From Streptomyces sp. AP-93 (GTDB lineage: Bacteria > Actinomycetota > Actinomycetes > Streptomycetales > Streptomycetaceae), in the NCBI RefSeq assembly GCF_022808175.1, contig NZ_JALGBX010000018.1, positions 1 to 64,000 of the forward strand: a stretch of 64,000 bases of DNA, read 5' to 3'. The position numbers and the translations under genes were made by a program. Shown here piece after piece: positions 46,304 through 55,175 of the stretch. The notes beneath the pieces are model-generated. The model was given only the letters and a program-made list of their open reading frames with translations. It was not told the origin of the DNA and ran no database searches. Every line of letters starts with the position of its first letter. Positions within the stretch are counted from its first letter, which is position 1.

Positions 46304-47084
46304 GGCGGCGGATCTCCCCACGCAGGTGTTCGGTGATTTCGAGGGACAGTTCCGCGACGTCCGCGTCCTCGATGCGGCGCGGCTGCGGGATGCCCACGGT
46401 CCACTCCTTCGCGACCCGGCCGGGGCGCGAGGACAGCAGGACCACACGCTGCGCGAGCCGTACGGCCTCGCGGACGTTGTGCGTGACGAACAGGACGGAC
46501 AGGTTCGTCTCTTCCCAGATGCGGGTGAGCTCGCCGTGCAGCACGTCGCGGGTGATGGCGTCGAGCGCCGCGAAGGGCTCGTCCATCAGCAGCAGCTGGC
46601 TGTCCTGGGCGAGCGCCCGGGCCAGGGCCACGCGCTGGCGCATGCCGCCGGACAGCTCGTGGACCCGCTTGCCGTACGAGCCGCCGAGGCGGACCAGCTC
46701 CAGCAGCCGCTCGGCCTCGGGCTTGCGGTCGGCCTTGGCCACCCCGCGCAGGCGCAGGGCGAGTTCGATGTTCTTGCCCGCGGTGAGCCACGGGAAGAGG
46801 GCGTGCTCCTGGAACATCAGGGCCGGACGGCCGCCGGGGGTCTCGATCGACCCCGCGGACGGCTTGTCCAGTCCGGCGACCAGGTTGAGGAGCGTGGACT
46901 TTCCACAGCCCGAGGCACCCAGGATGGTGACGAACTCTCCGGGAGCGACATCGAGGCTGATGTCGTCCAGGACGAGCTGCGATCCGGCCGGGCCGGAGAA
47001 GGACTTCGAAACGTGCTCGATCCGAGCGGCGTGCGTCTGCTCCGCTACGGTGCCCTCGGCAGCCTTGGCAAGCATGGTGGCCAT
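46290..47084 (-). CDS. ssuB: ABC transporter ATP-binding protein (SsuB type)
   Basis: This 264-residue ATPase has Walker A GASGCGKST, Q-loop MFQEHALFPW, signature LSGGMRQRVALARAL, Walker B LLLMDEPFAALD and switch His in FVTHNV. The ATG at 47084 is preceded by AGGAGG eight bases away, better than the GTG at 47093. It powers SsuC. Confidence 0.87.
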   Translation of the reverse strand: MATMLAKAAEGTVAEQTHAARIEHVSKSFSGPAGSQLVLDDISLDVAPGEFVTILGASGCGKSTLLNLVAGLDKPSAGSIETPGGRPALMFQEHALFPWLTAGKNIELALRLRGVAKADRKPEAERLLELVRLGGSYGKRVHELSGGMRQRVALARALAQDSQLLLMDEPFAALDAITRDVLHGELTRIWEETNLSVLFVTHNVREAVRLAQRVVLLSSRPGRVAKEWTVGIPQPRRIEDADVAELSLEITEHLRGEIRRHGQH

Positions 47085-47148
47085 GGTCGTCACCTCCTGG
47101 GATTCGGGACGGGTACTGAAGGGATTGCTGGACGGACTGCTGGACGGA

Positions 47149-48282
47149 CTACTTGGTGGCGCCGAGACCGGCGTCGGAGACCTCGGGCTTGCCGGCCGCC
47201 TTGAGCACCTTGTTCAGGAGCGTCAGGTCGTAGATGCCGTTCAGGTCGGGCTTCTCGATGAGCTTGGCCTTGACCGCCCACTCCGACTGCGTCTTCAGCG
47301 TCGCCGCCAGCGGGTCGTCGGTGATCAGGATGCTCGGCCACGCCGGGTCGATGACCTTGGCGTCGAGCGGCTTGCCGCCCTCCGCCGCGAGCTTCGCGTT
47401 CGCGGAGGCCTTGGCCTTGTCCGGGTTGGCGTTGATCCACTCGTTGGTCTTCACCGTGCCCTTGAGCACGGCCTCGACGACGTCCGGGTGCTCCTTGAGG
47501 AACTTCTGCGACACGATGATGTTCGTGATCACGAACTTCTTGTCGGGCCACAGGGCCGTCTCGTCGAGGAGGACGGCGGCGCCGTCGGAGACGAGCTTGG
47601 AGGCCGTGGGCTCCGGCACCCAGGCGCCGTCGATCGAGCCCGACTTGAAGGCGTCCGGGGCGACCTTGTTGTCCGTGCGGACGACGGAGACGTCACCCTT
47701 GCCGGACTCCGGGTCGACCTTCCAGCCCTTCTCGGCGATCCAGTTGAGGAACGCGACGTCCTGCGTGTTCCCCTTCTGCGGGGTGGCGATCTTCTTGCCC
47801 TTGAGGTCGTCCAGGGTCTTGATCTTGTCCGGGTTCACGACCAGCTTGACGCCGCCGGATGCGGAGCCGGAGATGATCCGCAGGTTGTTGCCCTTGGACT
47901 TCACGTAGGCGTTGATCGACGGCGAGGGGCCGATGAAGCCGATGTCGAGAGAGCCGCCGTTGAGGGCTTCGATCTCGGACGGGCCGGCGTTGAAGGACTG
48001 CGGCTTGATCGCGGTGGCGCCGAGCTCCTTGGCGATCAGGCCTTCCTGGAGACCGACCAGCGCGGTGGCGTGCGTCAGGTTCGGGAAGTAGCCGATGCGG
48101 ACCTCGGAGGCCGACAGCTTCTTGCCGGCGTCGGCGGCGACGTTCTCCTTCGCGGGAGCGTCGTCCTTCGTGGCCTCGGAGCCGTAGCCGCACGAGGCGA
48201 GCGCGCCGATCAGGAGCGGGAGGGCGGCAGCGGCGACGATGCTGCGGCGCAGGGTCTTAGCGGAGGTACCGATGGCAGGCAC
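47149..48282 (-). CDS. ssuA: Substrate-binding lipoprotein (SsuA type)
   Basis: This 377-residue protein is a lipoprotein with a signal ending in the lipobox LIGALASC, followed by a linker and a type 2 periplasmic-binding fold (VRIGYFPNLTHATALVGLQEG, DIGFIGPSPSINAY, DGAWVPEPTASKLV). It captures a sulfonate or related sulfur compound for SsuBC. The 211 bases between it and cysN contain no convincing gene and may carry a promoter. It lies 64 bases upstream of ssuB. Confidence 0.87.
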   Translation of the reverse strand: MPAIGTSAKTLRRSIVAAAALPLLIGALASCGYGSEATKDDAPAKENVAADAGKKLSASEVRIGYFPNLTHATALVGLQEGLIAKELGATAIKPQSFNAGPSEIEALNGGSLDIGFIGPSPSINAYVKSKGNNLRIISGSASGGVKLVVNPDKIKTLDDLKGKKIATPQKGNTQDVAFLNWIAEKGWKVDPESGKGDVSVVRTDNKVAPDAFKSGSIDGAWVPEPTASKLVSDGAAVLLDETALWPDKKFVITNIIVSQKFLKEHPDVVEAVLKGTVKTNEWINANPDKAKASANAKLAAEGGKPLDAKVIDPAWPSILITDDPLAATLKTQSEWAVKAKLIEKPDLNGIYDLTLLNKVLKAAGKPEVSDAGLGATK

Positions 48283-48493
48283 GGGAGGGCTTCCTCTCGT
48301 AGCGTCGTGTCACGACGCACGTCTTCGTTTGCTGAGCGAGGGCAGGTACGGCTCGTGGGGGGTGTGGGCGCGCATGCGGTGCGCGTACGTCATCACGCAC
48401 ATCGCCCCACGCCTCCCGTGCCGCTGCCGAGGGAGCCGCTGCCTACGCGGCCGCCCTCCTTCGCGAAGGTGGAGAAGATATCGGCAAGCATGA

Positions 48494-49843
48494 TCAGAAG
48501 TCCCACCCTTCCTCATCAGCCTGAACGGTGGTCTCGGCGGTGGAGGCGAAGGATTCGCCGACCATGCCGGCCGCCAGTGTCGTGCCGTCCGCCGGGTCGA
48601 TCAGCAGGAAGGACCCGGTGCGGCGCGAGTCGGCGTACGAGTCGAGCGCGAGCGGCTCGGCGGTACGGACGACGACTCGGCCGATGTCGTTGGCCACCAG
48701 CTGCCCGGGGTTCGGGTGCTGGGACAGGTCGTCCAGGGTCAGCCGCGAGGGGATCTCCTTGACGATCGCCTTCACCGTGCGCGTGGTGTGCTTGATCAGC
48801 ACCCGGGCGCCCACGGCGAGGGGCTGGTCCGCCACGTGGCAGACCGTCGCCACGACGTCCTGCGTGGTGGCGGGGGAGCTCGACGACGGCGCGATCAGGT
48901 CGCCGCGCGAGATGTCGATGTCGTCCCGCAGGCGCAGGGTCACCGACTGCGGGGCCCACGCGATGTCGACGCTCTCGCCGAGCGCGTCGATGCCCTCGAT
49001 GACCGAGGTGCGGCCCGACGGCAGGACGGTGACGGCCTCGCCGACGCGCAGCACGCCGGAGGCGATCTGGCCCGCGTAGCCCCGGTAGTCCGGGTGCTCG
49101 GCGGTCTGCGGACGGATCACGTACTGCACCGGGAAACGCGCCGGGCAGGCGGTGAGGTCGTGGCTGACCGGGACGGTCTCCAGGTGCTCCAGCACCGTGG
49201 GGCCGCCGTACCAGTCCATGTGCGCGGAGGGCTCCACCACGTTGTCACCGGCCAGGGCCGAGATCGGGATCGCGGTGATCTCCGGGACGCCCAGGTCGGA
49301 GGCGTACGCGGTGAACTCCTCGGCGATCGATGCGAAGACGGCCTCCTCGTAGCCCACCAGGTCCATCTTGTTGACGGCCAGGACCACGTGGGGCACCCGC
49401 AGCAGGGCCGCGACGGCGGCGTGCCGGCGGGTCTGCTCGATCACGCCGTTGCGGGCGTCGACCAGGACCACGGCCAGGTCGGCGGTGGAGGCGCCGGTGA
49501 CCATGTTCCGGGTGTACTGCACGTGCCCCGGGGTGTCGGCGAGGATGAACCGCCGCCGCGCCGTGGCGAAGTAGCGGTACGCGACGTCGATGGTGATGCC
49601 CTGCTCGCGCTCGGCCCGCAGGCCGTCGGTGAGCAGCGCCAGGTCGGGGGTGTCCTGACCGCGCTGGGCGGACACGGCCTCGACGGCCTCCAGCTGGTCG
49701 GTGAGGATCGACTTGGAGTCGTGCAGGAGGCGCCCGACGAGCGTGGACTTGCCGTCGTCGACGGAACCGGCGGTCGCGAAGCGCAGCAGCGTGGTCACGG
49801 AAGGGTCGACCAAGCCGGCGAACTGATCGGTGGTGGAGGTCAT
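48494..49843 (-). CDS. cysN: Sulfate adenylyltransferase subunit 1 (CysN)
   Basis: This 449-residue GTPase subunit of ATP sulfurylase is EF-Tu-like: G1 GSVDDGKSTL, G2 in EREQGITIDVAYRYF, G3 DTPGHVQYTRNM, G4 NKMD, then beta-barrel domains. It drives the CysD reaction ATP + sulfate to APS + PPi with GTP hydrolysis. It lacks a fused C-terminal APS kinase, which is supplied by the separate cysC. It follows cysD by two bases. Confidence 0.95.
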   Translation of the reverse strand: MTSTTDQFAGLVDPSVTTLLRFATAGSVDDGKSTLVGRLLHDSKSILTDQLEAVEAVSAQRGQDTPDLALLTDGLRAEREQGITIDVAYRYFATARRRFILADTPGHVQYTRNMVTGASTADLAVVLVDARNGVIEQTRRHAAVAALLRVPHVVLAVNKMDLVGYEEAVFASIAEEFTAYASDLGVPEITAIPISALAGDNVVEPSAHMDWYGGPTVLEHLETVPVSHDLTACPARFPVQYVIRPQTAEHPDYRGYAGQIASGVLRVGEAVTVLPSGRTSVIEGIDALGESVDIAWAPQSVTLRLRDDIDISRGDLIAPSSSSPATTQDVVATVCHVADQPLAVGARVLIKHTTRTVKAIVKEIPSRLTLDDLSQHPNPGQLVANDIGRVVVRTAEPLALDSYADSRRTGSFLLIDPADGTTLAAGMVGESFASTAETTVQADEEGWDF

Positions 49844-49845
49844 GG

Positions 49846-50784
49846 TTAGAAGTACCCTTCGCGCTTGCGGTCTTCCATCGCGGCCTCGGACATCTTGTCG
49901 TCGGCGCGGGTCGCGCCCCGCTCGGTGAGCCGGGAGGCGGCGATTTCGGTGATCACGGCGTCCAGCGTGGTGGCGTCGGAGTCGACGGCACCGGTGCAGG
50001 ACATGTCACCGACGGTGCGGTAGCGGATCAGACGGGTCTCGGTGGTCTCGTCGCCCTTGGCGCCGCCCCACTCGCCGGCCGTCAGCCACATGCCGTTGCG
50101 CTTGAAGACCTCGCGCTCGTGGGCGAAGTAGATCTCCGGCAGTTCGATCTTCTCGCGGGCGATGTACTGCCACACGTCCAGCTCGGTCCAGTTGGAGAGC
50201 GGGAAGACGCGCACGTGCTCGCCCGGCGCGTGGCGGCCGTTGTAGAGCTGCCACAGCTCGGGGCGCTGGCGGCGCGGGTCCCACTGGGAGAACTCGTCGC
50301 GCAGGGAGAAGACGCGCTCCTTGGCGCGGGCCTTCTCCTCGTCGCGGCGTCCGCCGCCGAAGACGGCGTCGAACTTGAGCTGCTGGATCGCCTCCGTGAG
50401 GGGGACGGTCTGCAGCGGGTTGCGGACCCCGTCGGGGCGCTCGCGGAGCTTGCCGGCGTCGATGTACTCCTGGACCGAGGCCACGTGCAGGCGCAGGCCG
50501 TGCTTGGCGACCGCGCGGTCGCGGTAGTCCAGGACCTCGGGGAAGTTGTGGCCGGTGTCCACGTGGAGCAGGGTGAACGGCACCGGCGCGGGCGCGAACG
50601 CCTTGAGCGCCAGGTGCAGCATGACGATGGAGTCCTTGCCGCCGGAGAAGAGGATCACCGGCTTCTCGAACTCGCCCGCCACCTCGCGGAAGATGTGCAC
50701 GGCCTCCGACTCGAGGGCGTCGAGGTGCGACAGCGCGTAGGGCGCGTCCGTCCCTTCGTGGACGTGTGCGACGGTGGCGGTCAT
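49846..50784 (-). CDS. cysD: Sulfate adenylyltransferase subunit 2 (CysD)
   Basis: This 312-residue catalytic subunit has the PP-loop PVILFSGGKDSIVMLHLAL and GGGRRDEEKARAKERVFSLRDEF, typical of CysD. The C-terminus (RAD-DKMSEAAMEDRKREGYF) is normal. It forms a heterodimer with CysN. Its ATG overlaps the cysC stop (ATGA). Confidence 0.95.
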   Translation of the reverse strand: MTATVAHVHEGTDAPYALSHLDALESEAVHIFREVAGEFEKPVILFSGGKDSIVMLHLALKAFAPAPVPFTLLHVDTGHNFPEVLDYRDRAVAKHGLRLHVASVQEYIDAGKLRERPDGVRNPLQTVPLTEAIQQLKFDAVFGGGRRDEEKARAKERVFSLRDEFSQWDPRRQRPELWQLYNGRHAPGEHVRVFPLSNWTELDVWQYIAREKIELPEIYFAHEREVFKRNGMWLTAGEWGGAKGDETTETRLIRYRTVGDMSCTGAVDSDATTLDAVITEIAASRLTERGATRADDKMSEAAMEDRKREGYF

Positions 50785-51416
50785 GCCAGACCCCTCTCGG
50801 TGAGCAGCGCGTGCAGGGCCGAAGCCGACTCCTGTACGGACTGCGTGTGCGACTCGATACGGAGGTCCGGGGACTCCGGCGCCTCGTACGGGTCGTCGAC
50901 CCCGGTCAGACCGGAGATCTCGCCCGCCGCCTGCTTGGCGTACAGGCCCTTCACGTCACGCTCGGAGCAGACCTCGACGGGGGTGGCCACGTGGACCTCC
51001 AGGTACGAGGCGCCCTCGGCGGCGTGCCGCTTGCGGACGGCCTCACGGCTGTCCGCGAACGGCGCGATCACCGGGACGAGAGCCTTCACGCCGTTGGACG
51101 CGAGGAGTTCGGCGACGAAGCCGATCCGCTGCACGTTGGTGTGCCGGTCCTCGCGGCTGAAACCGAGACCGGCGGAGAGGAACTCGCGGATCTCGTCGCC
51201 GTCGAGGACCTCCACGCGGTGGCCCTCGGCGCGCAGCCGCTCGGCCAGCGCGTAGGCGATGGTGGTCTTGCCCGCGCTCGGCAGCCCGGTCAGCCACACG
51301 GTGGCGCCCTGGTCGCTCACGCTCATCTGGTTCGTCTCCGTCGGTTCTGTACGTGCGTCGGTCTTGCCGGTGGCCCCGCTGCCGGACGCACTGGTCGTCG
51401 TGCTGGTGGTCGCCAT
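50781..51416 (-). CDS. cysC: Adenylylsulfate kinase (CysC)
   Basis: APS kinase of about 210 residues: P-loop WLTGLPSAGKTTIA, LDGDEIREFLSAGLGFSREDRHTN, and VEVCSERDVKGLY. It phosphorylates APS to PAPS. The coupled start at 51416 (TGATG with cysH) adds 30 Ser/Thr-rich residues; a second ATG at 51326 gives the family N-terminus (SVSDQGATVW) directly. Having both CysC and an iron-sulfur CysH suggests APS is used for reduction and PAPS for sulfation. Confidence 0.93.
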   Translation of the reverse strand: MATTSTTTSASGSGATGKTDARTEPTETNQMSVSDQGATVWLTGLPSAGKTTIAYALAERLRAEGHRVEVLDGDEIREFLSAGLGFSREDRHTNVQRIGFVAELLASNGVKALVPVIAPFADSREAVRKRHAAEGASYLEVHVATPVEVCSERDVKGLYAKQAAGEISGLTGVDDPYEAPESPDLRIESHTQSVQESASALHALLTERGLA

Positions 51417-52159
51417 CAGCCGTGCAGTCCGCACTCGGTCTTGCCGCGCCCGGCCCAGCGGCCGGCGCGGGCGTCCTCGCCCTCCGCCACCCGGCGGGTG
51501 CAGGGGGCGCAGCCGACGGAGGTGTACCCGTCCATCAGCAGCGGGTTGGTGAGCACCCCGTGCTCCAGGACGTACGCGTCCACGTCGTCCTGGGTCCAGC
51601 GGGCGATCGGCGAGACCTTGACCTTCTGCCGCTTCTCGTCCCAGCCGACCACCGGGGTGTTCGCCCGGGTCGGGGACTCGTCGCGGCGCAGGCCCGTCGC
51701 CCACGCGGCGTACGCGGTCAGGCCCTCTTCGAGCGGCTTGACCTTGCGCAGCGCGCAGCACAGGTCGGGGTCGCGGTCGTGCAGCTTGGGGCCGTACTCG
51801 GCGTCCTGCTCGGCGACGCTCTGGCGCGGGGTGAGCGTGATGACGTTGACGTCCATCACGGCCTCGACCGCGTCACGGGTGCCGATGGTCTCCTCGAAGT
51901 GGTAGCCCGTGTCGAGGAAGACCACGTCCACGCCGGGGAAGGCGCGGGAGGCGAGGTGGGCGACGACCGCGTCCTCCATGGAGGAGGTCACGGCGAACTT
52001 CTTGCCGAAGGTCTCGGCCGCCCAGGTGAGGATCTCCAGCGGGGTGGCGTCCTCGAGGTCACGGCCGGCCTGCTCGGCCAGCGCCTTGAGGTCGGCAGTC
52101 TCGAGGTCTGCGGACGTGAGGTCCGCGGCCTTGAGACCGGCGTCCTGAATCGTGGTCAT
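51416..52159 (-). CDS. cysH: APS/PAPS reductase (CysH)
   Basis: This 247-residue reductase has the adenylyl-binding SSMEDAVVAHL and VVFLDTGYHFEET. Cys pairs in DLCCALRK and VGCAPCTR are the ligands for a [4Fe-4S] cluster, so it should use APS rather than PAPS. The catalytic Cys is in ECGLHG at the C-terminus. It releases sulfite for Sir. Its ATG overlaps the stop of the upstream zinc-ribbon gene. Confidence 0.92.
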   Translation of the reverse strand: MTTIQDAGLKAADLTSADLETADLKALAEQAGRDLEDATPLEILTWAAETFGKKFAVTSSMEDAVVAHLASRAFPGVDVVFLDTGYHFEETIGTRDAVEAVMDVNVITLTPRQSVAEQDAEYGPKLHDRDPDLCCALRKVKPLEEGLTAYAAWATGLRRDESPTRANTPVVGWDEKRQKVKVSPIARWTQDDVDAYVLEHGVLTNPLLMDGYTSVGCAPCTRRVAEGEDARAGRWAGRGKTECGLHG

Positions 52160-52335
52160 ATCTCGTCCCCTCCAGCGTCATTGGACTGAACACCCCGGGC
52201 CAGCAGCCCGAGGTACTTCAGCTGGAAGGCTCGATTGCAGGCCCTGCATTCCCAGGCGCCGTGGCCTGTTTCGTTCGGGAACAGGTCCTCGTCGCCGCAG
52301 TACGGGCAGTAGAACGGTGCGGCGCGCTCGCTCAC
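52156..52335 (-). CDS. Small zinc-ribbon protein between sir and cysH
   Basis: This 59-residue protein starts at a GTG that overlaps the sir stop (GTGA) and ends overlapping the cysH start (ATGA). It has two CxxC pairs, FYCPYCGDE and WECRACNRAF, consistent with a zinc ribbon or rubredoxin-like fold. Its place between the sulfite and APS reductases suggests an electron-transfer or assembly role; this is inference. Proteins of this type appear in actinomycete cys operons. Confidence 0.82.
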   Translation of the reverse strand: MSERAAPFYCPYCGDEDLFPNETGHGAWECRACNRAFQLKYLGLLARGVQSNDAGGDEI

Positions 52336-54041
52336 GACAGATCCTCGTCCTTGGCGCGGGTGACCCAGGCGGCGAAGCGCTCGCCGTCCTCGCGCTGGTC
52401 CTCGAAGCGCGAGACGACCCGCTCGACGTAGTCCGGCAGACCGGCCGAGGTGACCTTGAGACCGCGGACCTTGCGGCCGAATCCGGCCTCCAGTCCGAGT
52501 GCGCCGCCCAGGTGGACCTGGTAGCCCTCGACCTGGTTGCCGTCGTCGTCCAGGACCAGCTGGCCCTTGAGACCGATGTCCGCCACCTGGATACGGGCGC
52601 AGGCGTTCGGGCAGCCGTTGATGTTGATGGTGAGCGGCTCGGCGAACTCCGGCAGGCGGCGCTCCAGTTCGTCGATCAGCGAGGCGCCGCGCGCCTTCGT
52701 CTCGACGATGGCCAGCTTGCAGAACTCGATGCCGGTGCAGGCCATCGTGCCGCGGCGGAACGGGGACGGGTTGACCCGCAGGTCCAGCGCCTCTAGGGCC
52801 GCGACGACCGAGTCGACCTGGCCCGCCTCGATGTCGAGCACGATCATCTTCTGCTCGGCGGTGGTGCGCAGCCGGCCGGAACCGTGCTGCTCGGCGACGG
52901 CGGCGATCTTCGTCAGGGTGGCACCGTCGACACGGCCCACGCGCGGCGCGAAGCCGACGTAGAAGTTGCCGTCCTGCTGCTGGTGCACGCCGACGTGGTC
53001 GCGCCACTGGCCGCTGGGCTGCTCGGGCGCGGGGCCGTCGGTCAGCTTGCGCTTCAGGTACTCGTCCTCCAGGACCTGGCGGAACTTGGCCGGGCCCCAG
53101 TCGGCGACGAGGAACTTCAGGCGGGCGCGGGTGCGCAGCCGGCGGTAGCCGTAGTCGCGGAAGATCGAGATGACGCCCTCGTAGATGTCCGGGACCTCGT
53201 CGAGCGAGACCCAGGTGCCCAGGCGCACACCCAGCTTCGGGTTGGTGGAGAGGCCGCCGCCGACCCAGACGTCGAAGCCGGGGCCGTGCTCGGGGTGGTT
53301 CACGCCCACGAAGGCGATGTCGTTGATCTCGTGCGCCACGTCGAGCAGCGGCGAGCCGGAGATCGCGGACTTGAACTTGCGGGGCAGGTTGGAGAAGTCC
53401 GGGTTGCCCACGATGCGGGCGTAGATCTCGTCGATGGCGGGGGTGCCGTCGATGATCTCGTCCAGCGCGATGCCGGCGACGGGCGAGCCCAGGATCACGC
53501 GGGGGGTGTCACCGCAGGCCTCGGTGGTCGAGAGGCCGACGGCCTCCAGACGGCGCCAGATCTCCGGGACGTCCTCGATGCGGATCCAGTGGTACTGCAC
53601 GTTCTGCCGGTCCGTGAGGTCGGCGGTGCCGCGGGCGAACTCCTCGGAGATCTCGCCGATGACGCGCAGCTGCTCGGTGGTCAGCCGGCCGCCGTCGATG
53701 CGGACGCGCAGCATGAAGTACTTGTCGTCCAGCTCCTCCGGCTCCAGGATCGCGGTCTTGCCGCCGTCGATCCCGGGCTTGCGCTGGGTGTAGAGGCCCC
53801 ACCAGCGCATGCGGCCGCGCAGGTCGTTGGGGTCGATCGAGTCGAAGCCCGCCTTGGAGTAGATGTTCTCGATGCGCGCCCGCACATTGAGACCGTCGTC
53901 GTCCTTCTTGAACTGCTCGTTGCCGTTGAGGGGCGTGTGGTGTCCGACGGCCCACTGGCCCTCACCGCGGTGACGGCCGGTCTTGCGGCGCGCGGCGGCG
54001 GCGGGTGCGGCGGCTGCGGTCGTATCGGGGGTGGCGGCCAT
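52332..54041 (-). CDS. sir: Assimilatory ferredoxin-sulfite reductase (Sir/NirA)
   Basis: This 569-residue siroheme enzyme has the [4Fe-4S]-siroheme ligands CTGIEFC and NGCPNAC, and the N-terminal half with NVQYHWIRIEDVP and TEACGDTPR, as in mycobacterial NirA/SirA. It takes six electrons from ferredoxin to make sulfide (or ammonia from nitrite); the cys context favours sulfite. The first ~30 residues are Ala/Arg-rich. The promoter lies beyond the 210-base leader with its hairpin and leader peptide. Confidence 0.93.
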   Translation of the reverse strand: MAATPDTTAAAAPAAAARRKTGRHRGEGQWAVGHHTPLNGNEQFKKDDDGLNVRARIENIYSKAGFDSIDPNDLRGRMRWWGLYTQRKPGIDGGKTAILEPEELDDKYFMLRVRIDGGRLTTEQLRVIGEISEEFARGTADLTDRQNVQYHWIRIEDVPEIWRRLEAVGLSTTEACGDTPRVILGSPVAGIALDEIIDGTPAIDEIYARIVGNPDFSNLPRKFKSAISGSPLLDVAHEINDIAFVGVNHPEHGPGFDVWVGGGLSTNPKLGVRLGTWVSLDEVPDIYEGVISIFRDYGYRRLRTRARLKFLVADWGPAKFRQVLEDEYLKRKLTDGPAPEQPSGQWRDHVGVHQQQDGNFYVGFAPRVGRVDGATLTKIAAVAEQHGSGRLRTTAEQKMIVLDIEAGQVDSVVAALEALDLRVNPSPFRRGTMACTGIEFCKLAIVETKARGASLIDELERRLPEFAEPLTININGCPNACARIQVADIGLKGQLVLDDDGNQVEGYQVHLGGALGLEAGFGRKVRGLKVTSAGLPDYVERVVSRFEDQREDGERFAAWVTRAKDEDLS

Positions 54042-54130
54042 GGCGGTACGTCCTTCTTCGGCGGCTCGAGGCAGGGGCAGGGGGGAGCGGCGGCGTGACC
54101 CCTGGCGCGCGTGGAGCGGATGTGGCTGTT

Positions 54131-54153
54131 TCGTCGCCTTTTTGGGGCGACGA
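54131..54153 (-). promoter_or_regulatory. Hairpin in the sir leader
   Basis: TCGTCGCC (54131-54138) and GGCGACGA (54146-54153) form an 8-bp stem with a 7-base A-rich loop in the transcript. It lies between the leader peptide stop and the sir start, where an attenuator or anti-terminator would be expected. No T-run follows it, so a classical terminator is unlikely. Confidence 0.45.
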
Positions 54154-54250
54154 CCGGCCTACAGGGGACTGCGGTGGTAGCTGACGGCGGGCGGTGTGAT
54201 CGCGTCCGCGGCGTCAGCGCTGCGGGGCGCTGTCACGGCGGTGCTGTGCG

Positions 54251-54334
54251 TCAGCGCGCCGGACAGATGGCGCTGGACATGCGGCCGAGGTCGACGTGCC
54301 GCCGACTCACCAAGGCAATTCCAGCTCCGTTCAT
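54251..54334 (-). CDS. Putative leader peptide of the cys operon
   Basis: From the ATG at 54334 (27 residues) or the GTG at 54310 (19 residues) this mini-ORF encodes SRRHVDLGRMSSAIC followed by PAR. The RRHVDL...SSAIC pattern is the signature of Streptomyces leader peptides found before sulfur-assimilation genes. A Cys codon near the end fits control by ribosome pausing under cysteine limitation. It lies 210 bases upstream of sir on the same strand. An SD is weak for both starts; a leaderless ATG start is possible. Direct repeats GTGGAC-N4-GTGGAC lie just upstream (about 54,369-54,385). Confidence 0.75.
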   Translation of the reverse strand: MNGAGIALVSRRHVDLGRMSSAICPAR

Positions 54335-54482
54335 GGGGGGAAGCGTGGCATGGGGCGATTGGAGGAGTCCACTACTGTCCACAATCCGGACGAACTCGTC
54401 TCGCATCGCAAGATCCCCGTGATGGGGGTCACCTCAGGGCCCCCCTGAGCCCCACCTGTTCCGCTGCGCGGGCTCTTGTCCC

Positions 54483-54587
54483 CTACCCGCCCTTCCGCCG
54501 TTCCCGCCTCAAATGCCGGCGAGGCTGAAAGACCGCCTCAAACGCCGGCGGGGCTGGATATATCCAGCCCCGCCGGCGTTTGAGGCG
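54483..54587. repeat. Palindromic intergenic repeat, copy 4 (partial, with a 54-bp perfect palindrome)
   Basis: A left outer arm CCCCTACCCGCCCTTCCGCC (from about 54481) is followed by a half copy CCTCAAATGCCGGCGAGGCTGA, then a perfect palindrome 54534-54587 (27-bp arms, no spacer, centre ATAT). The right outer arm is missing. It fills the gap between the leader peptide and the GNAT gene. Confidence 0.88.
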
Positions 54588-54606
54588 CGGCCAGGCCGGG
54601 TCGCGG

Positions 54607-55170
54607 CTACGCGCCCGGCCAGGGGCCCGGGGTGGGGGCGGGGACCTTCTCCTCCGTCTCCTCCTTGAAGACCTTGAAGCCGCGGCGCTGGTAGTTCGCC
54701 ATCGCCGTCGGCCCGTCCTCGCTGCACGTGTGCAGCCAGACGCGCCGCGTCGGGTCCAGCTCCGGCCAGCGCTCGGCCAGGGACCAGGCCCGCTCGATGC
54801 CCACGGTCAGCAGGTGGCCGCCGATGCGGCGCCCCCGGAAGTCGGGGAGGAGGCCGAAGTACATGATCTCCACCACACCGTCGGGCTGCGGGTCGAGTTC
54901 CACGTACCCCGCGGGGGTGCCCCGGTCGTACGCCACCCACGTCTCCACGCCGGGACGGCCCAGCTGCTCCATCCACTGCGCGCGGGTCAGCGCCAGCCGG
55001 TCCGTCCAGTGGATGTCACCGCCCACCGAGGCGTAGAGGAACCGGCTGAACTCGGGGGAGGGGACCTCCGACCGGACGATCCGGATCTCGGGGCCCGGGA
55101 CCGCCGCCGGGACGAGGTCGGACGGTGCGGTCATTTCCAGGGACCAGGTGGTCAGCGTGATGGTGCTCAT
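54607..55170 (-). CDS. GNAT-family N-acetyltransferase
   Basis: This 187-residue acetyltransferase has IMYFGLLPDFRGRRIGGHLLTVGIERAW, the acetyl-CoA site, and WLHTCSEDGPTAMANYQRRGF. The N-terminus starts with a Thr-rich stretch. The substrate is unknown. It lies 5 bases after the GAF regulator gene on the same strand, so it may be part of its transcription unit. Confidence 0.82.
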   Translation of the reverse strand: MSTITLTTWSLEMTAPSDLVPAAVPGPEIRIVRSEVPSPEFSRFLYASVGGDIHWTDRLALTRAQWMEQLGRPGVETWVAYDRGTPAGYVELDPQPDGVVEIMYFGLLPDFRGRRIGGHLLTVGIERAWSLAERWPELDPTRRVWLHTCSEDGPTAMANYQRRGFKVFKEETEEKVPAPTPGPWPGA

Positions 55171-55175
55171 GGACG

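Noticed and set aside
48310..48516. 68-codon frame between cysN and ssuA
   Set aside because: Arg/His-rich, no SD and overlaps the cysN end; it does not contain the RRHVDL/SSAIC leader pattern, so I do not call a second leader peptide.
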